This document shows positions 36,110 to 45,949 of a stretch of DNA of 64,000 nt, piece by piece. A program made the position numbers and the translations under genes. Source of the stretch: Capnocytophaga gingivalis ATCC 33624. GTDB lineage: Bacteria > Bacteroidota > Bacteroidia > Flavobacteriales > Flavobacteriaceae. Numbering within the stretch: position 1 is the stretch's first letter; every line of letters begins with the position of its first letter. The notes under the pieces were generated by a model that searched no databases, was not told the origin of the DNA, and saw only the letters and a program-made list of their open reading frames with translations. The stretch lies in contig NZ_ACLQ01000016.1 of assembly GCF_000174755.1 (NCBI RefSeq), forward strand, positions 124,001 through 188,000, written 5' to 3'.

Positions 36110-37142
36110 TGAGTTTCTTTATTTGTTGTTTCAATAGCTCAGGGATATTTTTAATAGTTAGTTTATTGTTTTTTTCATCATAAATAATAGTTTTATCTAA
36201 AAATAATTTTGTATTAAACTCTAATCTTAAGTTATCATCTTTATATGTAATTCTTTTCAGTAGCCTTAATTTTGATTTATTACCATTTATTACGGAACTC
36301 ACACCAAATTCATCATCAGTTGCTAGATCTTGGAACTTTTCAGGGTTATCAGGATCCATTATAGCAGAAATATATGAGAGTAAAATCTCTTGTTTTTTAT
36401 CTATTCTATCTAAACAATATGAGCAGACATCATCCTGTCGTTGTATTTTTCTTTCCTTATCCCAGCCTTCCCTTTTAGCAAATTCATCAATAGCTCTAAG
36501 TAATCTATTCGTTGATTCAGTACTAGTGTTTTTATTATCAACATCTATAAATTGCATAAAATAAAGACTAATATCTTTAAGACCCTTAACAAAAGATAAA
36601 TAGGTTTTTCTATCTGTTGTAAGGTCTTCATTTTCTATTGCTTTCCAATCAGTAAGATTAATAGAACACGCAATATCAACTTTATGTAATTCTAATTTTT
36701 TTATATTACTTAGTGATAAATCCGTTTCATTAACAACAAATCCCTCCTTATTATTTATCATGAGAACTAAAAGTAATTCTTTTTTTAGTTTTGTATATTC
36801 ACATAGAATCATATAGCCACCTGTTGCTGCGATTGTACGTTGTAATATCTCCTTATAATGATTCATTACATTAATAGAAAAATCATAAAAACTATTTTTT
36901 CCTTCTGTATACTCTAATAACAAATCTTTAAACTTGGGAAAATTTCCAGAGAAAATTCCATGTATTATTTCTGATTTCTTATAATATGCTTCATCGAGGT
37001 TTCCTAAAAATAATTTTTCTCTATCACTAATATTTAACACATGATCAGCTGATTTTGCATCCACTATCCCATTACCTGCTTCTTTTAGTAATTGATGAAT
37101 GATAATATTTTTAATTTCGAGATTTTTTCCAATCTTTTTCAT
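36102..37142 (-). CDS. Nucleoid-associated protein, YejK/NdpA (NA37) family
   Basis: The 346-residue protein resembles E. coli YejK/NdpA, a 37-kDa nucleoid-associated protein. The central block Y-L-S-F-V-K-G-L-K-D-I-S-L-Y-F and the C-terminal block N-K-L-T-I-K-N-I-P-E-L-L matching YejK T-L-T-I-K-G-T-P are characteristic. There is no signal or membrane segment. It is encoded between hsdR and hsdM, 82 bases after hsdR, and overlaps the downstream membrane-protein gene by 8 bases. Low GC content sets the pair apart from the hsd genes. In this setting it is more likely a DNA-sensing partner in defence than a housekeeping nucleoid protein, which is inference. Confidence 0.75.
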   Translation of the reverse strand: MKKIGKNLEIKNIIIHQLLKEAGNGIVDAKSADHVLNISDREKLFLGNLDEAYYKKSEIIHGIFSGNFPKFKDLLLEYTEGKNSFYDFSINVMNHYKEILQRTIAATGGYMILCEYTKLKKELLLVLMINNKEGFVVNETDLSLSNIKKLELHKVDIACSINLTDWKAIENEDLTTDRKTYLSFVKGLKDISLYFMQFIDVDNKNTSTESTNRLLRAIDEFAKREGWDKERKIQRQDDVCSYCLDRIDKKQEILLSYISAIMDPDNPEKFQDLATDDEFGVSSVINGNKSKLRLLKRITYKDDNLRLEFNTKLFLDKTIIYDEKNNKLTIKNIPELLKQQIKKLND

Positions 37143-37224
37143 GATTTTTTACTTTCTTGATTGTATTATATTCCCATTTTCTATTAATATCTATCTATTT
37201 TTAAGATTTTCAGTATCTTAACCA

Positions 37225-40200
37225 TCACCCCATAAACAAATATTCCTTTAATTCATCTACAATTTCTCCCAGATGGTTTTTAAATACCTTATTAATCTTC
37301 TCATAGCCTCCTGCATTTTGGAAAGCACCCGTGTCAAAGTCGGCTTTTTCAATATATTGTTCCTTCTCTAAGAAAGTCTTGATACGGTCGAGCCATTTGG
37401 TTTCCATAGCATTGAAGCTGTGTGTCTGTTTGAGTTTCTCAAAAGCATTGTCCAAGCGTACTTTATAATCCACAAGGGCATTGCCGAGGGCTAAGGTACG
37501 TATCATCCCGATAAGGTCGGCAGTAATCTCTACATTCTTGGCATTGTTCCATGCCTTGTTGAGCTCTTTGAGGGTATAGCCCTCTTGCGCCATCTCTAAG
37601 TAAAGATGCTTAAGTTCGCTACGAGTAAGCTCCGAAGGGCGCGTACAGAGCAGGTTCAGGGCGGCGAGCTTATTGCGATTCTCGGCTATATAGGCTGAGA
37701 ATTGCTCTATATAGTCCCCTGGGCGTTGCTGGGTCTTACCATAGCCTACATAGTGTTCGCGTACTTCATCTGGCTTGTCACTGATATATTTGTACTTTAC
37801 CGTCTTAGCTTGAGAGTGGAACAGACAGGCAATTGCTTTTATGTTTTCTCTGACAAAAGACTTTACTTCTGTGGAGGGTATATTTTTAAGAGTGGTTAAA
37901 AAATCCTTAGGGGACACCCCCTGACTTAGGCTACAGAAATAATCAAAATCCTGCTGAGAGATATTCTTCACACGTCGTTGCAATCGAGCTAAGAGCTGTT
38001 GGGTATATTTGGCAATCAGCTCAGGGTCTTCAGTATGTTCAAAGCCATTGATGATATCTTCTAAAGTGGTATTGGGATTCACTACAATAGGTACCATTTC
38101 AGAGACTTCTGCAAAGAAATCAAAGACTCCCACGGGATCATATACCTCAAAACTCTCCTTGTTTATCTTAGGACAAAGGCGGGTAGCACGCCCCATCATT
38201 TGCTCGAAAAGAATACGTGATTTCACCAAACGTAGGAATACCAAAGTGGTAATTTCAGGCACATCCACTCCTGTGGTAAGCAGGTCTACGGTTACTACTA
38301 TATTAGGGTTGATCTCATTTCTGAATCGCTTAATAGCATCTTCCACTCGTTTCTTATCCCCTATGCTACCGGTTATCTTTTGGATAGCATCGTTATCCAC
38401 CCCTTGTTCGGCATAGATTTCTTTAAGAATCTTCACCACAAGATCGGCATGGGCATCATCTACTGCAAAAATAAGGGTCTTTCCTTCGCCAGTAGGGTCT
38501 AAGGACTGGGCTATTTCCTCCAATACCGCACGGTTAAACCCTTCTACGATGATATTTCGGTTGAACTGCTCTACCTCGAAGTTCAGCTCATCAGGTATTT
38601 CTGACAAATCTATTACCTCGTTTTTCTCAGGATCATATGCTTGTACAGTATCGCCCTTAGCATAGTGAATCCCTTCTATACGCTGTTGGGTGAAAATATG
38701 GTGAGGTAGGTTATAATCTACTAAAAAACCATCCAAAACGGCTTCACGATAGGAGTACTCAAAGACAGGTTTGCCAAAAAGCTGGGTGGTGTGTAGAGCT
38801 GGGGTTGCTGTAACAGCGATTTTCACCGCATCGAAGTAGTCAATTACCATAGTGTATTTACTGATAAAATCCTCCTGATTGCGGAAATCAAACTCGTCCT
38901 CACTCATCTCTTTATCAAGTATATAACCACGGTGTGCCTCATCTACGATTACCAAATCGTAATCCGATACGGAGGGCATATCCTCCGCTTCGTTATAGAG
39001 AATACGCCTTACCATAGCCTGTACAGTGCTCAATTGTATTTTGGTTTCTTTCGCTATTGTTTTTTCACCAAGTTCATTGATAGGATAGATATTATAAAGC
39101 GTTTGTAGGTCTTCGAGTTTTACATCCTTGAACACATCAAGTGCCTGCCTTCCTAAGACATTGCGGTCTACCAAAAATAAGATGCGCTTAAAGCGTTTGG
39201 CAGCCAAAAAGCGGTAAATCATCGCCAGCAAGGTGCGTGTCTTTCCTGTCCCTGTCGCCATAGAGAGGAGCACCGAGCGGCGCCCTTCTGTTAAGGCTTT
39301 TTCGGAGGCTTCTACGGCGCGGATTTGGTAGGGACGTAGGTTCAGTCCGTTGGGGTCTCTCAGTAGGTCATAAGGGGTCTGAGCGAGGTCTTGAGTAGCT
39401 TTGGCTATATCTTGTGCCAAATCCTCCAAGAGTCCTTGAGGACTTTTCCAGCCTTGTAGTGCTTTAGAGATATTGCCATTATCTCGTACATCTAAGAACC
39501 AAATCCCTGCTTTGGTATCCAATTGCTTAAGGTATTTTCGTCCATTGGTAGCAAAAAGGAAGGGTACCTGATAGTCTCCCCATTGTCCAATAAGATAGCA
39601 GGCATGTTCTTTCTTGATATGGGTGGCGTAGTCCTTGCATTGGTTGGAGAGGATACTTGAAATATCTTTGTGTTTGGCTTTGGCCTCCACAATACCCACC
39701 AGCTGTAGACCGACAAAAAGGGCATAATCGGCAAAACCTTTGTCTGTCGGCCATTCGGCTATGGCAAGGTTTTTCCCTTTTTCGGGACGAGTACCTTTGC
39801 TATAGCGTAAGTGCTCTGTATCGGCCTGCCACCCTGCTTCACACAGTTGTGCATCAATGAGCTGGCGTGTTTCGGCTTCTGAGAGTTGAAGGTTTTTTGT
39901 ATACTGTTGGGTACGGCGTGCACGCTCTTTTTGAGCATTTATAAACTCTTTGGTCTGGGCGGCTTCCCAATAGCTTTGCTGTTTTTGTAGTCCAAGGAGT
40001 TGCTCCGTAAGGGCTTTGATTTGCTGATCTTGCGCTTCTTTTTCTGCTTGTAGCTCAGCGGCATTGGGGATATCCTCCTCCTGAGGCATGACAAAGGTGT
40101 GCCCTCCTGTTCCCTCACCATAACTCAGAGCATACCACTGAGCCAGATGGTAGGCCATTTGCAAGAGGGTTTTAGCTGAAGTAAGTGAGTCAAAGCCTGC

Positions 40201-40488
40201 ATGAACCGCCTCGTTACCTCTTTGTCTCAACTCGTTTAATATACGACCCAACTGGTGTTCTATAATTCCTTCCCGCTTAAGCACACTGATTCTATTGGCC
40301 TGATTGTTATCATAAGGCAGGGCGATATGTTCTATCTGAAACACCTCATTGACCATAACCTCGGCAAATTGGCGTAGCTTCATCAAGCAGCCATTAGGGT
40401 CGGTATATAAGTACATCTCCGCCAAGTGGGCAATACGATAGAGTATATGGGGTTCAATCTCTTTTAGAAACTCAAAATTACTTCTCAT
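37225..40488 (-). CDS. hsdR: Type I restriction endonuclease subunit HsdR
   Basis: The 1087-residue motor and nuclease subunit begins with a DUF4145-like domain (about 1-130) and coiled coil, then the HsdR N-terminal nuclease domain (I-A-E-W-P-T-D, V-G-I-V-E-A-K-A-K near 260-270, containing the E-x-K nuclease residues), a superfamily 2 translocase with Walker A A-T-G-T-G-K-T near residue 410 and D-E-A-H near 515, the second RecA domain ending Q-M-M-G-R-A-T-R-L, and a C-terminal helical EcoEI-type domain. It is full length for the EcoEI/HsdR class. It is the first gene of the operon, with a TACTTTTG -7 element at 40518-40511. Confidence 0.96.
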   Translation of the reverse strand: MRSNFEFLKEIEPHILYRIAHLAEMYLYTDPNGCLMKLRQFAEVMVNEVFQIEHIALPYDNNQANRISVLKREGIIEHQLGRILNELRQRGNEAVHAGFDSLTSAKTLLQMAYHLAQWYALSYGEGTGGHTFVMPQEEDIPNAAELQAEKEAQDQQIKALTEQLLGLQKQQSYWEAAQTKEFINAQKERARRTQQYTKNLQLSEAETRQLIDAQLCEAGWQADTEHLRYSKGTRPEKGKNLAIAEWPTDKGFADYALFVGLQLVGIVEAKAKHKDISSILSNQCKDYATHIKKEHACYLIGQWGDYQVPFLFATNGRKYLKQLDTKAGIWFLDVRDNGNISKALQGWKSPQGLLEDLAQDIAKATQDLAQTPYDLLRDPNGLNLRPYQIRAVEASEKALTEGRRSVLLSMATGTGKTRTLLAMIYRFLAAKRFKRILFLVDRNVLGRQALDVFKDVKLEDLQTLYNIYPINELGEKTIAKETKIQLSTVQAMVRRILYNEAEDMPSVSDYDLVIVDEAHRGYILDKEMSEDEFDFRNQEDFISKYTMVIDYFDAVKIAVTATPALHTTQLFGKPVFEYSYREAVLDGFLVDYNLPHHIFTQQRIEGIHYAKGDTVQAYDPEKNEVIDLSEIPDELNFEVEQFNRNIIVEGFNRAVLEEIAQSLDPTGEGKTLIFAVDDAHADLVVKILKEIYAEQGVDNDAIQKITGSIGDKKRVEDAIKRFRNEINPNIVVTVDLLTTGVDVPEITTLVFLRLVKSRILFEQMMGRATRLCPKINKESFEVYDPVGVFDFFAEVSEMVPIVVNPNTTLEDIINGFEHTEDPELIAKYTQQLLARLQRRVKNISQQDFDYFCSLSQGVSPKDFLTTLKNIPSTEVKSFVRENIKAIACLFHSQAKTVKYKYISDKPDEVREHYVGYGKTQQRPGDYIEQFSAYIAENRNKLAALNLLCTRPSELTRSELKHLYLEMAQEGYTLKELNKAWNNAKNVEITADLIGMIRTLALGNALVDYKVRLDNAFEKLKQTHSFNAMETKWLDRIKTFLEKEQYIEKADFDTGAFQNAGGYEKINKVFKNHLGEIVDELKEYLFMG

Positions 40489-40510
40489 AATGTAGCCTTA
40501 TAGGAAGTTA

Positions 40511-40518
40511 CAAAAGTA
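40511..40518 (-). promoter_or_regulatory. hsd operon promoter -7 element
   Basis: Minus strand TACTTTTG, 22 bases before the hsdR ATG. No clear -33 element. Confidence 0.5.
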
Positions 40519-40581
40519 GCATATTCTCCTTAAGATTTTAACTATATTAACAAATAATTAGCAAATAAGACGCTTCTCTTT

Positions 40582-41769
40582 TTACACTTCTCTCTTCACT
40601 CCTCTGACTCCCCTGATGAGTATAACACTATAAAGCATACATAGCACTATAGCTAAAGTGAAAGCAGCTAAGGGCAAGGTGAAGCCTGTGGGTGTGAAGG
40701 GAAAGAGCTGGGAGAGCTTGGCCATATAGAGGTTGCGTAACCCATAGCAGAGAGACAAGGCAGCAATTATCGCCCCGATGGTGAAGAGACTGACTGCCCT
40801 TTGGTAATAGCGGGCGATCTGGGCGGGCGTATAACCTATGGAAAGCAGCGAATGGATCTGTTCCTTGTTGCGCTGCAAGACCAAATGCAGACTCAGTACC
40901 ACCACTCCTACCGAGAGGATAAGGATCAGAAGGGCGATCCCTACCACTACCCAGAGAGCAGAGGAGAAAAAGAAACGCATCTTACTTAGTTCCAGCTCGT
41001 CCTTGGCTATGGTGTAGTTATGAGCCTTGAAATAAGCTAAGATTTCCTTTTGGGAAGGATCATGGAACTCTACCAAGAGGCGTGATACCTGTGAGGTAGG
41101 CGACCCATAGGTAGCATTTGCCCAAGAGAGAAAGTCCTCTGGGACAAGAATAGAATTGATCTTGGCGGAAAAGCCTACAATACGGCTGGAGAAGGTCGCT
41201 TCCTTGCCATTGCCTGAGAGGCGCAATCCGAAGGTGAACTTGTCTATCAAGCCCTTGGAGAGTACGGGTAAGCCTTGGCTCTGAGCAAAGCCAAAGTTAT
41301 AAAGGGATAGGTAATTCTCAGGGATGATAATAGGCACAAAAGAGCGGGATGGATTCCACTCCCATTGGTCACTCTTGACATCGATATACTTATCGGGGAT
41401 ACTCTCAAAAAAAAGGTCTGTAGCGAAGAGTGGGAACTCTCCCTCACTCTCACGGGTATAGGCCATTATCTTGAAGGTAGCCACTGAAAAGGGTGCCATA
41501 CTCTTGACAAAAGGTTCTTGTCGTAAGGATTCCTGCTCGGCTGGGGTAAAGTAAATCATCTCCTTCTGGAGGGAGCCTATGGCTGAGATAGGTTTGGTCA
41601 CCACGGCATAGTTGCTTGAGAAAATATCCGTCTGCTCCTCCAGCAAGGGCTTTACATCCCTATAGAGCTGCCAGATACCTCCGAGCAATACCACAGCAAC
41701 CATCAGGGCGAAAGCATAGCCCAAGAGCTGTCCCTTGGGGAGGGTCTTTCGTTGGAGCTTATAGAGCAT
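40582..41769 (-). CDS. FtsX-like ABC transporter permease
   Basis: The 395-residue protein has one N-terminal helix (about 15-35), a periplasmic MacB-like domain of about 230 residues, and three C-terminal helices (about 273-298, 325-345, 365-388), the FtsX/MacB/LolCE layout. It begins 11 bases after the end of the ABC ATPase gene. Such permeases extrude lipoproteins, peptides or other envelope substrates; which one is unknown. Because the partner ATPase is frameshifted, the pair may be inactive. Confidence 0.85.
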   Translation of the reverse strand: MLYKLQRKTLPKGQLLGYAFALMVAVVLLGGIWQLYRDVKPLLEEQTDIFSSNYAVVTKPISAIGSLQKEMIYFTPAEQESLRQEPFVKSMAPFSVATFKIMAYTRESEGEFPLFATDLFFESIPDKYIDVKSDQWEWNPSRSFVPIIIPENYLSLYNFGFAQSQGLPVLSKGLIDKFTFGLRLSGNGKEATFSSRIVGFSAKINSILVPEDFLSWANATYGSPTSQVSRLLVEFHDPSQKEILAYFKAHNYTIAKDELELSKMRFFFSSALWVVVGIALLILILSVGVVVLSLHLVLQRNKEQIHSLLSIGYTPAQIARYYQRAVSLFTIGAIIAALSLCYGLRNLYMAKLSQLFPFTPTGFTLPLAAFTLAIVLCMLYSVILIRGVRGVKREV

Positions 41770-41780
41770 ACTTTAGGTAT

Positions 41781-42412
41781 TTAGAGCTGTAATACTTGGT
41801 CATAATTAAGTAAGTCATTGACCTCCAAGGAGGTCATAAGTAAGGTAGCGCCTCTCTGGGAGCATTCTTCTTGTAAGAGCTCACAGAGCAGATGGGTATT
41901 CGCCTCGTCCAAATGGCTGAAAGGTTCGTCCAAGAGGAGCACCTCGAAGGGCTGGGCTAAGGCACGCAGGAAGGCCACACGCTGGCGCTGTCCTAAGGAA
42001 AGAGCTGCTAAAGGGGTATCCACCTTATGAGCAAGCCCCACCCGCTCCAGCAGTTGGCTGACTTGCTCAGAGGAAAAGTAACCCGTCAACCGATTCTTGA
42101 GCTGTATATTCTCCTTGGCTGTTAGCGGGGGAAGAGACGCAGGTCTTGGAAGAGGTAACTTAGCTTGTTTCTCCGGTACGAGAAGAGGTCTTTGGGGCAA
42201 GCCACTCCATCGTAGGTAATAGTACCCTTGTAGGTGTCTCGATCCCCATAGATAAAACTCAAAAGAGAGGTCTTTCCCCTACCCGACTGAGCACGGATAA
42301 GATAGCGCTTGGCTGGAGCAAAGACGACCTCCTCCCTCAGATAGATATCCGAGGGATGCAGTTCGGCTTCTTCCATATAAGTAGGCTTGAGATGGCGTAG
42401 AACGAGTTCCAT
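41781..42412 (-). pseudogene. ABC transporter ATPase (LolD/MacB-like), frameshifted
   Basis: The first frame (42412-42122) has the Walker A region S-G-R-G-K-T-S (residues 43-49) and the Q-loop L-F-Q-D-L-R-L-F-P, then stops. The second frame continues with P-L-T-A-K-E-N-I, the signature A-L-S-L-G-Q-R-Q-R-V-A, Walker B V-L-L-L-D-E-P-F-S-H-L-D and ends at 41781. The break lies at a run of five C on the coding strand (42131-42127); a sixth C would restore one protein of about 210 residues. Everything else is intact, so this is a recent mutation, a phase-variable run or a sequencing error. The gene starts 6 bases after the DUF4836 gene ends. Confidence 0.85.
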
Positions 42413-42418
42413 TATTGC

Positions 42419-44119
42419 TTATTCTTCATCTTTTTCGATTATGATATCTTCGTCCGTTGCGGGATCCTCTTCATACACTCCATCGTCTTCGTATGTGCTG
42501 TCGTCTTCGACGGCCTTATCCTCTTTGTTGGCTTTAGTTGTATCGACCTGCTTGGCAAACTGAAGAAAGCTATAGAGGCTGTTGCGCTTCACATTCCTCA
42601 TATGATAGATAAGGGTAGCAGTGTTCTTCTTAGCATCAGCTTTGATTTCCAAGTTCTTAGAATGGTCTATCATCCACTGAAGAGACGCCTCATTGCGGGA
42701 ACGTTCGTCGGCCTTCATTGCCATCTTGAACACGGAGGGATAGTCATCCATATTCAAGTTAAAAAAGCCATAGAAGGTATTCTTACTTGCCTGTGAGGCC
42801 AAGGAGCTACTATAGGCGTTATTTTTGCGTTTCCCAGCGAGGAAGGCATCTACCTCATCGGAGGAGTTGCTTATGAAAAAGGCCTTGTCGTTGTAGGCGA
42901 AATATACATTTACAAAGAAGAAACTGAGGCTATAGCGATCACCATCTTTGGTAAAGGATCCCTCTTCAGCGACCATTTTGTCCAAGATTTTTTTATCATT
43001 GACCTCAAAACAAGCGCCTACTACTGGAATAGGGATACTCATACCTGTCTCGAAGTCCTCCAAGGCTATGACGAAACTACCCCCAAAGAGGTTCAAGAGG
43101 TTATCCAACTGAAGGTCTTTCTTAGCGAGCCACTCCTTGATATCGGCTTCTTTGACGAGTTCGGGTTCTGCTTCCTTGAGGAACTCATAGTAATGCTTCA
43201 CATTGAGCGCCCCTGTGATTGCCATAGGCATTTTCTCTGGGAAGTGCTTGAAGAGCTTTTTGTTAAAAGAGGCTTCTCCTATATGGTGTTTGTCTAAGAG
43301 CTTTTGGTATTTTTCGTTGTATAGGGTACGAGCTGAAAGGGCTATTGCCTCTTTTTGAAAATCCAAAGTAGCATAGAGATAAGTACCCTGTTGTAGGTTG
43401 AATAGCGAAGGAGAAAGGGCTGTGGTAGAGGGTAGTTTCTCATCTAAGGTCGCGTAAGCAGATGCTACATTGACCCATACACTGATGTCTTTCTGATCGT
43501 GAAGGAAGTCTCCAAAACCACTAAGTGCAGTGATTTGCTTTTTAGCCTCCAAGGAACGGAGTTGCTTGGCCTTCAGGAAGGTTTGCAAGCCTGAGGAGGA
43601 CTCTCCCTTGTCGTCCTCTGCCCCCAGAAAGAGCACTTTATCATCATCCCAACTCAATGTATACTTGCCCCCAGATAGGTTCAGCAACTTATAGCCACCT
43701 TCCTCGGTAAGGTTCTTTTCCTCTTTAGCTAAGGCAAAAAGTTGATTCAGAGTGTTTTCAAACTTTTTCTTATCCGAAAGGACACACGCTATCCCGATAT
43801 AGTTCTCCATACCATTGCCCCCTTGTTGTCCATACTGGAATAAATAGATGGGATCTCGAAAGCGTATCCCTGAATTTCTTGGGTTGCGGAGCAGCTCTCG
43901 AAGGAAATCCCGCTGCTTGTCTGTTAGAGAAAGACTATCAATCCACTGCTTGAACTCCGCTGAGTCCTCGGTGGAAGCAATATCCGCTTTTTGGTAGAGT
44001 GACTTAAAGTCAATAGAGACTACCCAAGCGGCATCGCTGGGGACTAACGCCAAAGAGGCTGGCTGCTTAGGACAAGAAGCCAAAAAGATAAGGACTAAGC
44101 CAAGTAAGAATCGCTTCAT
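42419..44119 (-). CDS. DUF4836-family lipoprotein
   Basis: The 566-residue product has a lipoprotein signal (M-K-R-F-L-L-G-L-V-L-I-F-L-A-S-C) and begins its mature part with L-V-P-S-D-A-A-W-V-V-S-I-D-F-K-S-L, the typical opening of DUF4836 proteins of Bacteroidota. The fold repeats beta-rich units. The C-terminal 30 residues are mostly Asp and Glu. The family's function is unknown. It is the first gene of the operon with the ABC ATPase and permease, so it may be linked to that transporter's substrate. Confidence 0.75.
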   Translation of the reverse strand: MKRFLLGLVLIFLASCPKQPASLALVPSDAAWVVSIDFKSLYQKADIASTEDSAEFKQWIDSLSLTDKQRDFLRELLRNPRNSGIRFRDPIYLFQYGQQGGNGMENYIGIACVLSDKKKFENTLNQLFALAKEEKNLTEEGGYKLLNLSGGKYTLSWDDDKVLFLGAEDDKGESSSGLQTFLKAKQLRSLEAKKQITALSGFGDFLHDQKDISVWVNVASAYATLDEKLPSTTALSPSLFNLQQGTYLYATLDFQKEAIALSARTLYNEKYQKLLDKHHIGEASFNKKLFKHFPEKMPMAITGALNVKHYYEFLKEAEPELVKEADIKEWLAKKDLQLDNLLNLFGGSFVIALEDFETGMSIPIPVVGACFEVNDKKILDKMVAEEGSFTKDGDRYSLSFFFVNVYFAYNDKAFFISNSSDEVDAFLAGKRKNNAYSSSLASQASKNTFYGFFNLNMDDYPSVFKMAMKADERSRNEASLQWMIDHSKNLEIKADAKKNTATLIYHMRNVKRNSLYSFLQFAKQVDTTKANKEDKAVEDDSTYEDDGVYEEDPATDEDIIIEKDEE

Positions 44120-44253
44120 AAGTTTTGAGTTTTTAATTTTTAATTTTAAGTTTTAAGTTTTTAATTTTGAGTTTTTTAATTCTAAGTGATTAGTTTCTGA
44201 CAACCGTTCACTGCTCACCGTTCACTGCTCACTGCTCACTGACAACTGTTCAC
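44120..44253. repeat. Low-complexity leader with TTCACTGCTCAC repeats
   Basis: Two kinds of simple repeat lie between the DUF4836 gene and its upstream neighbour: A/T-only TTTTAATTTT and TTTTGAGTTTT units (44130-44175), and a degenerate tandem of CGTTCACTGCTCAC-like units from about 44202 to 44255. The second array runs into the end of the gene at 44250-45620. Confidence 0.6.
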
Positions 44254-45620
44254 TGCTCCTGCATAGATCTAAGTATGGTAAGGACAGCTGCGGTATTGTC
44301 TTCGTCAAAACGCCGTGCCCAAAAGGTATAGACCCAGCGGACGTAACCATCACTGGGGCTGTTACTATCCGTTAAGTCTCTTTCAAACTCGGGGATTTCG
44401 TACTCCTTGAATACCTTTTTAAGCCCTTTTATATGGTCTTCTATATACGAAGACCGATTCATCACCTCAAGAATGTCCTTATAGAGTTGGTCATTGTCTC
44501 CTTGTAACTCATAGACATTCAATAGGTCTGCTATTTGTCCATTGAGCGTACGGTGCATATAGGTATTTTCCCCTAACTGTCCACTTTGATACATCGCCTC
44601 CATAACACTACCCCCAAAATAGTACCAAAAGGCAAGGAGCTTATTATTATCTCTGCTTATATAGCGCTGGAGATGATAGAGCGTAGGCTGTTTTCTGGAT
44701 AGGGTATCCCCTTTTGCATAGATACTCATAGGATAGAGATAACCATCTTCTTTGATGAAAAATTCATTTAGATCGTATACCTTTTTATACATTTCATTAT
44801 TTAGGAGCTTTTGTAGGGAATCCTTATTAAATGCTACAAAATCCCATTCAGGGTCTTTTACTTCTTCTCTTTGGTAAGTATCTTCAGTATCTGTATCGCT
44901 AAAGGTCTTGTGCTCTTGCCCTATATAGCTACCATCATACTCACTCTCATCAACCACTTGGGCGGAGGGACGGCGTAGCAGATCAAAATAATCGTAATCC
45001 GTATTGAGTTCTCCCTTGAAAAAGAGATAGATACTCACCCCCAGTCCATAAAATAGGCCTACACCAAAAAGTCCTAAGAGGCTCATCCCCATAAGGCGAT
45101 ACCCTTTTCTGCTGAGAAAGCGTCCTAAGAGAAACAATACGGCTGTTATGGGTAACAGGGCAAAGAATATATAGCTAGAATTATCCCTATCTTGGGCGTC
45201 GTCAAAAGAGGTAAAGAGTGTCCAGAAGAGCGCTCCTACAGCCAAGACTCCCAAGAAGATTCCCTCAAAAAGAAGGATATCCTTCATCCACTCAGTCAGG
45301 GGTAGCGGCTCTTTCTTTAGCAACTGACGAATTTTCGTCACTACCGCGCCTATGAGAATACTTATCCCTATGAGTAACACCCCTACTAAGAAAGCCGCAA
45401 TAACAGAATAGTGAAACCTATGACCTATAAGCGCATCCAAGAAGGAAAGCAAAGGCGGGTTCACGACCTTAGCAATGGCAGTAAAGGGTTCTACTTTAGT
45501 AAGAGACCAAATAAAAGGATCCAGCCAATAGACCCCTGCCAAACATAAAAAGAAGAACCCCAAGACAATGAGCTGCACCCAAACAATGGCGGACATTATT
45601 CTTTTTAAGTTGTTAACCAT
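44250..45620 (-). CDS. Multi-pass membrane protein of unknown function
   Basis: The 456-residue protein has about five hydrophobic segments in the first 200 residues (about 12-33, 70-92, 112-132, 146-163, 175-195) and a soluble C-terminal half rich in Tyr, Asp and Leu that is probably helical. No family is recognised. It has a well-formed promoter (45679-45650). The stop lies in the CACTGCTC repeat array, so the C-terminal few residues (S-M-Q-E-Q) may be repeat-derived. Confidence 0.65.
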   Translation of the reverse strand: MVNNLKRIMSAIVWVQLIVLGFFFLCLAGVYWLDPFIWSLTKVEPFTAIAKVVNPPLLSFLDALIGHRFHYSVIAAFLVGVLLIGISILIGAVVTKIRQLLKKEPLPLTEWMKDILLFEGIFLGVLAVGALFWTLFTSFDDAQDRDNSSYIFFALLPITAVLFLLGRFLSRKGYRLMGMSLLGLFGVGLFYGLGVSIYLFFKGELNTDYDYFDLLRRPSAQVVDESEYDGSYIGQEHKTFSDTDTEDTYQREEVKDPEWDFVAFNKDSLQKLLNNEMYKKVYDLNEFFIKEDGYLYPMSIYAKGDTLSRKQPTLYHLQRYISRDNNKLLAFWYYFGGSVMEAMYQSGQLGENTYMHRTLNGQIADLLNVYELQGDNDQLYKDILEVMNRSSYIEDHIKGLKKVFKEYEIPEFERDLTDSNSPSDGYVRWVYTFWARRFDEDNTAAVLTILRSMQEQ

Positions 45621-45649
45621 AACAGACTATTTTTACTCTTATACAGGCA

Positions 45650-45679
45650 CAAAGATACAATATTTTGTACGATATACAA
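45650..45679 (-). promoter_or_regulatory. Promoter of the 45620 membrane protein gene
   Basis: On the minus strand TTG (45679-45677), 19 bases, TATCTTTG (45657-45650). Confidence 0.7.
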
Positions 45680-45923
45680 TACTGAAATCCATTCAGAAGT
45701 AAAAGTTTTTGAAACATTGTAAGTTCTATTAGTACCTCTTTTTTGTATCCTACATAGTATTTGTGATGTACTACTGTCACAATCTTGCCAAGGAAATTAC
45801 GAGTTTGTTACAGATAACCCCGTAAAAATAAACCTTCAAATGTGAGAAAAAATATTTATTTTTACCAAAATGTAATAATAAACTTCTTTTTATATGCTTA
45901 TTTTTACATTTCGGTTTTTTTAG

Positions 45924-45931
45924 TACCTTTG
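45924..45931 (+). promoter_or_regulatory. Promoter -7 element of the DUF4143 ATPase gene
   Basis: TACCTTTG, 18 bases before the ATG at 45950. The rest of the 45.62-45.95 kb gap is AT-rich, with two divergent promoters and no gene. Confidence 0.55.
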
Positions 45932-45949
45932 TCGCCAAAATAGAATCTT

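Noticed and set aside
44202-44255. Possible CRISPR-like array
   Set aside because: The units are short (12-14 bases), degenerate and directly abutting, without spacers or cas genes.
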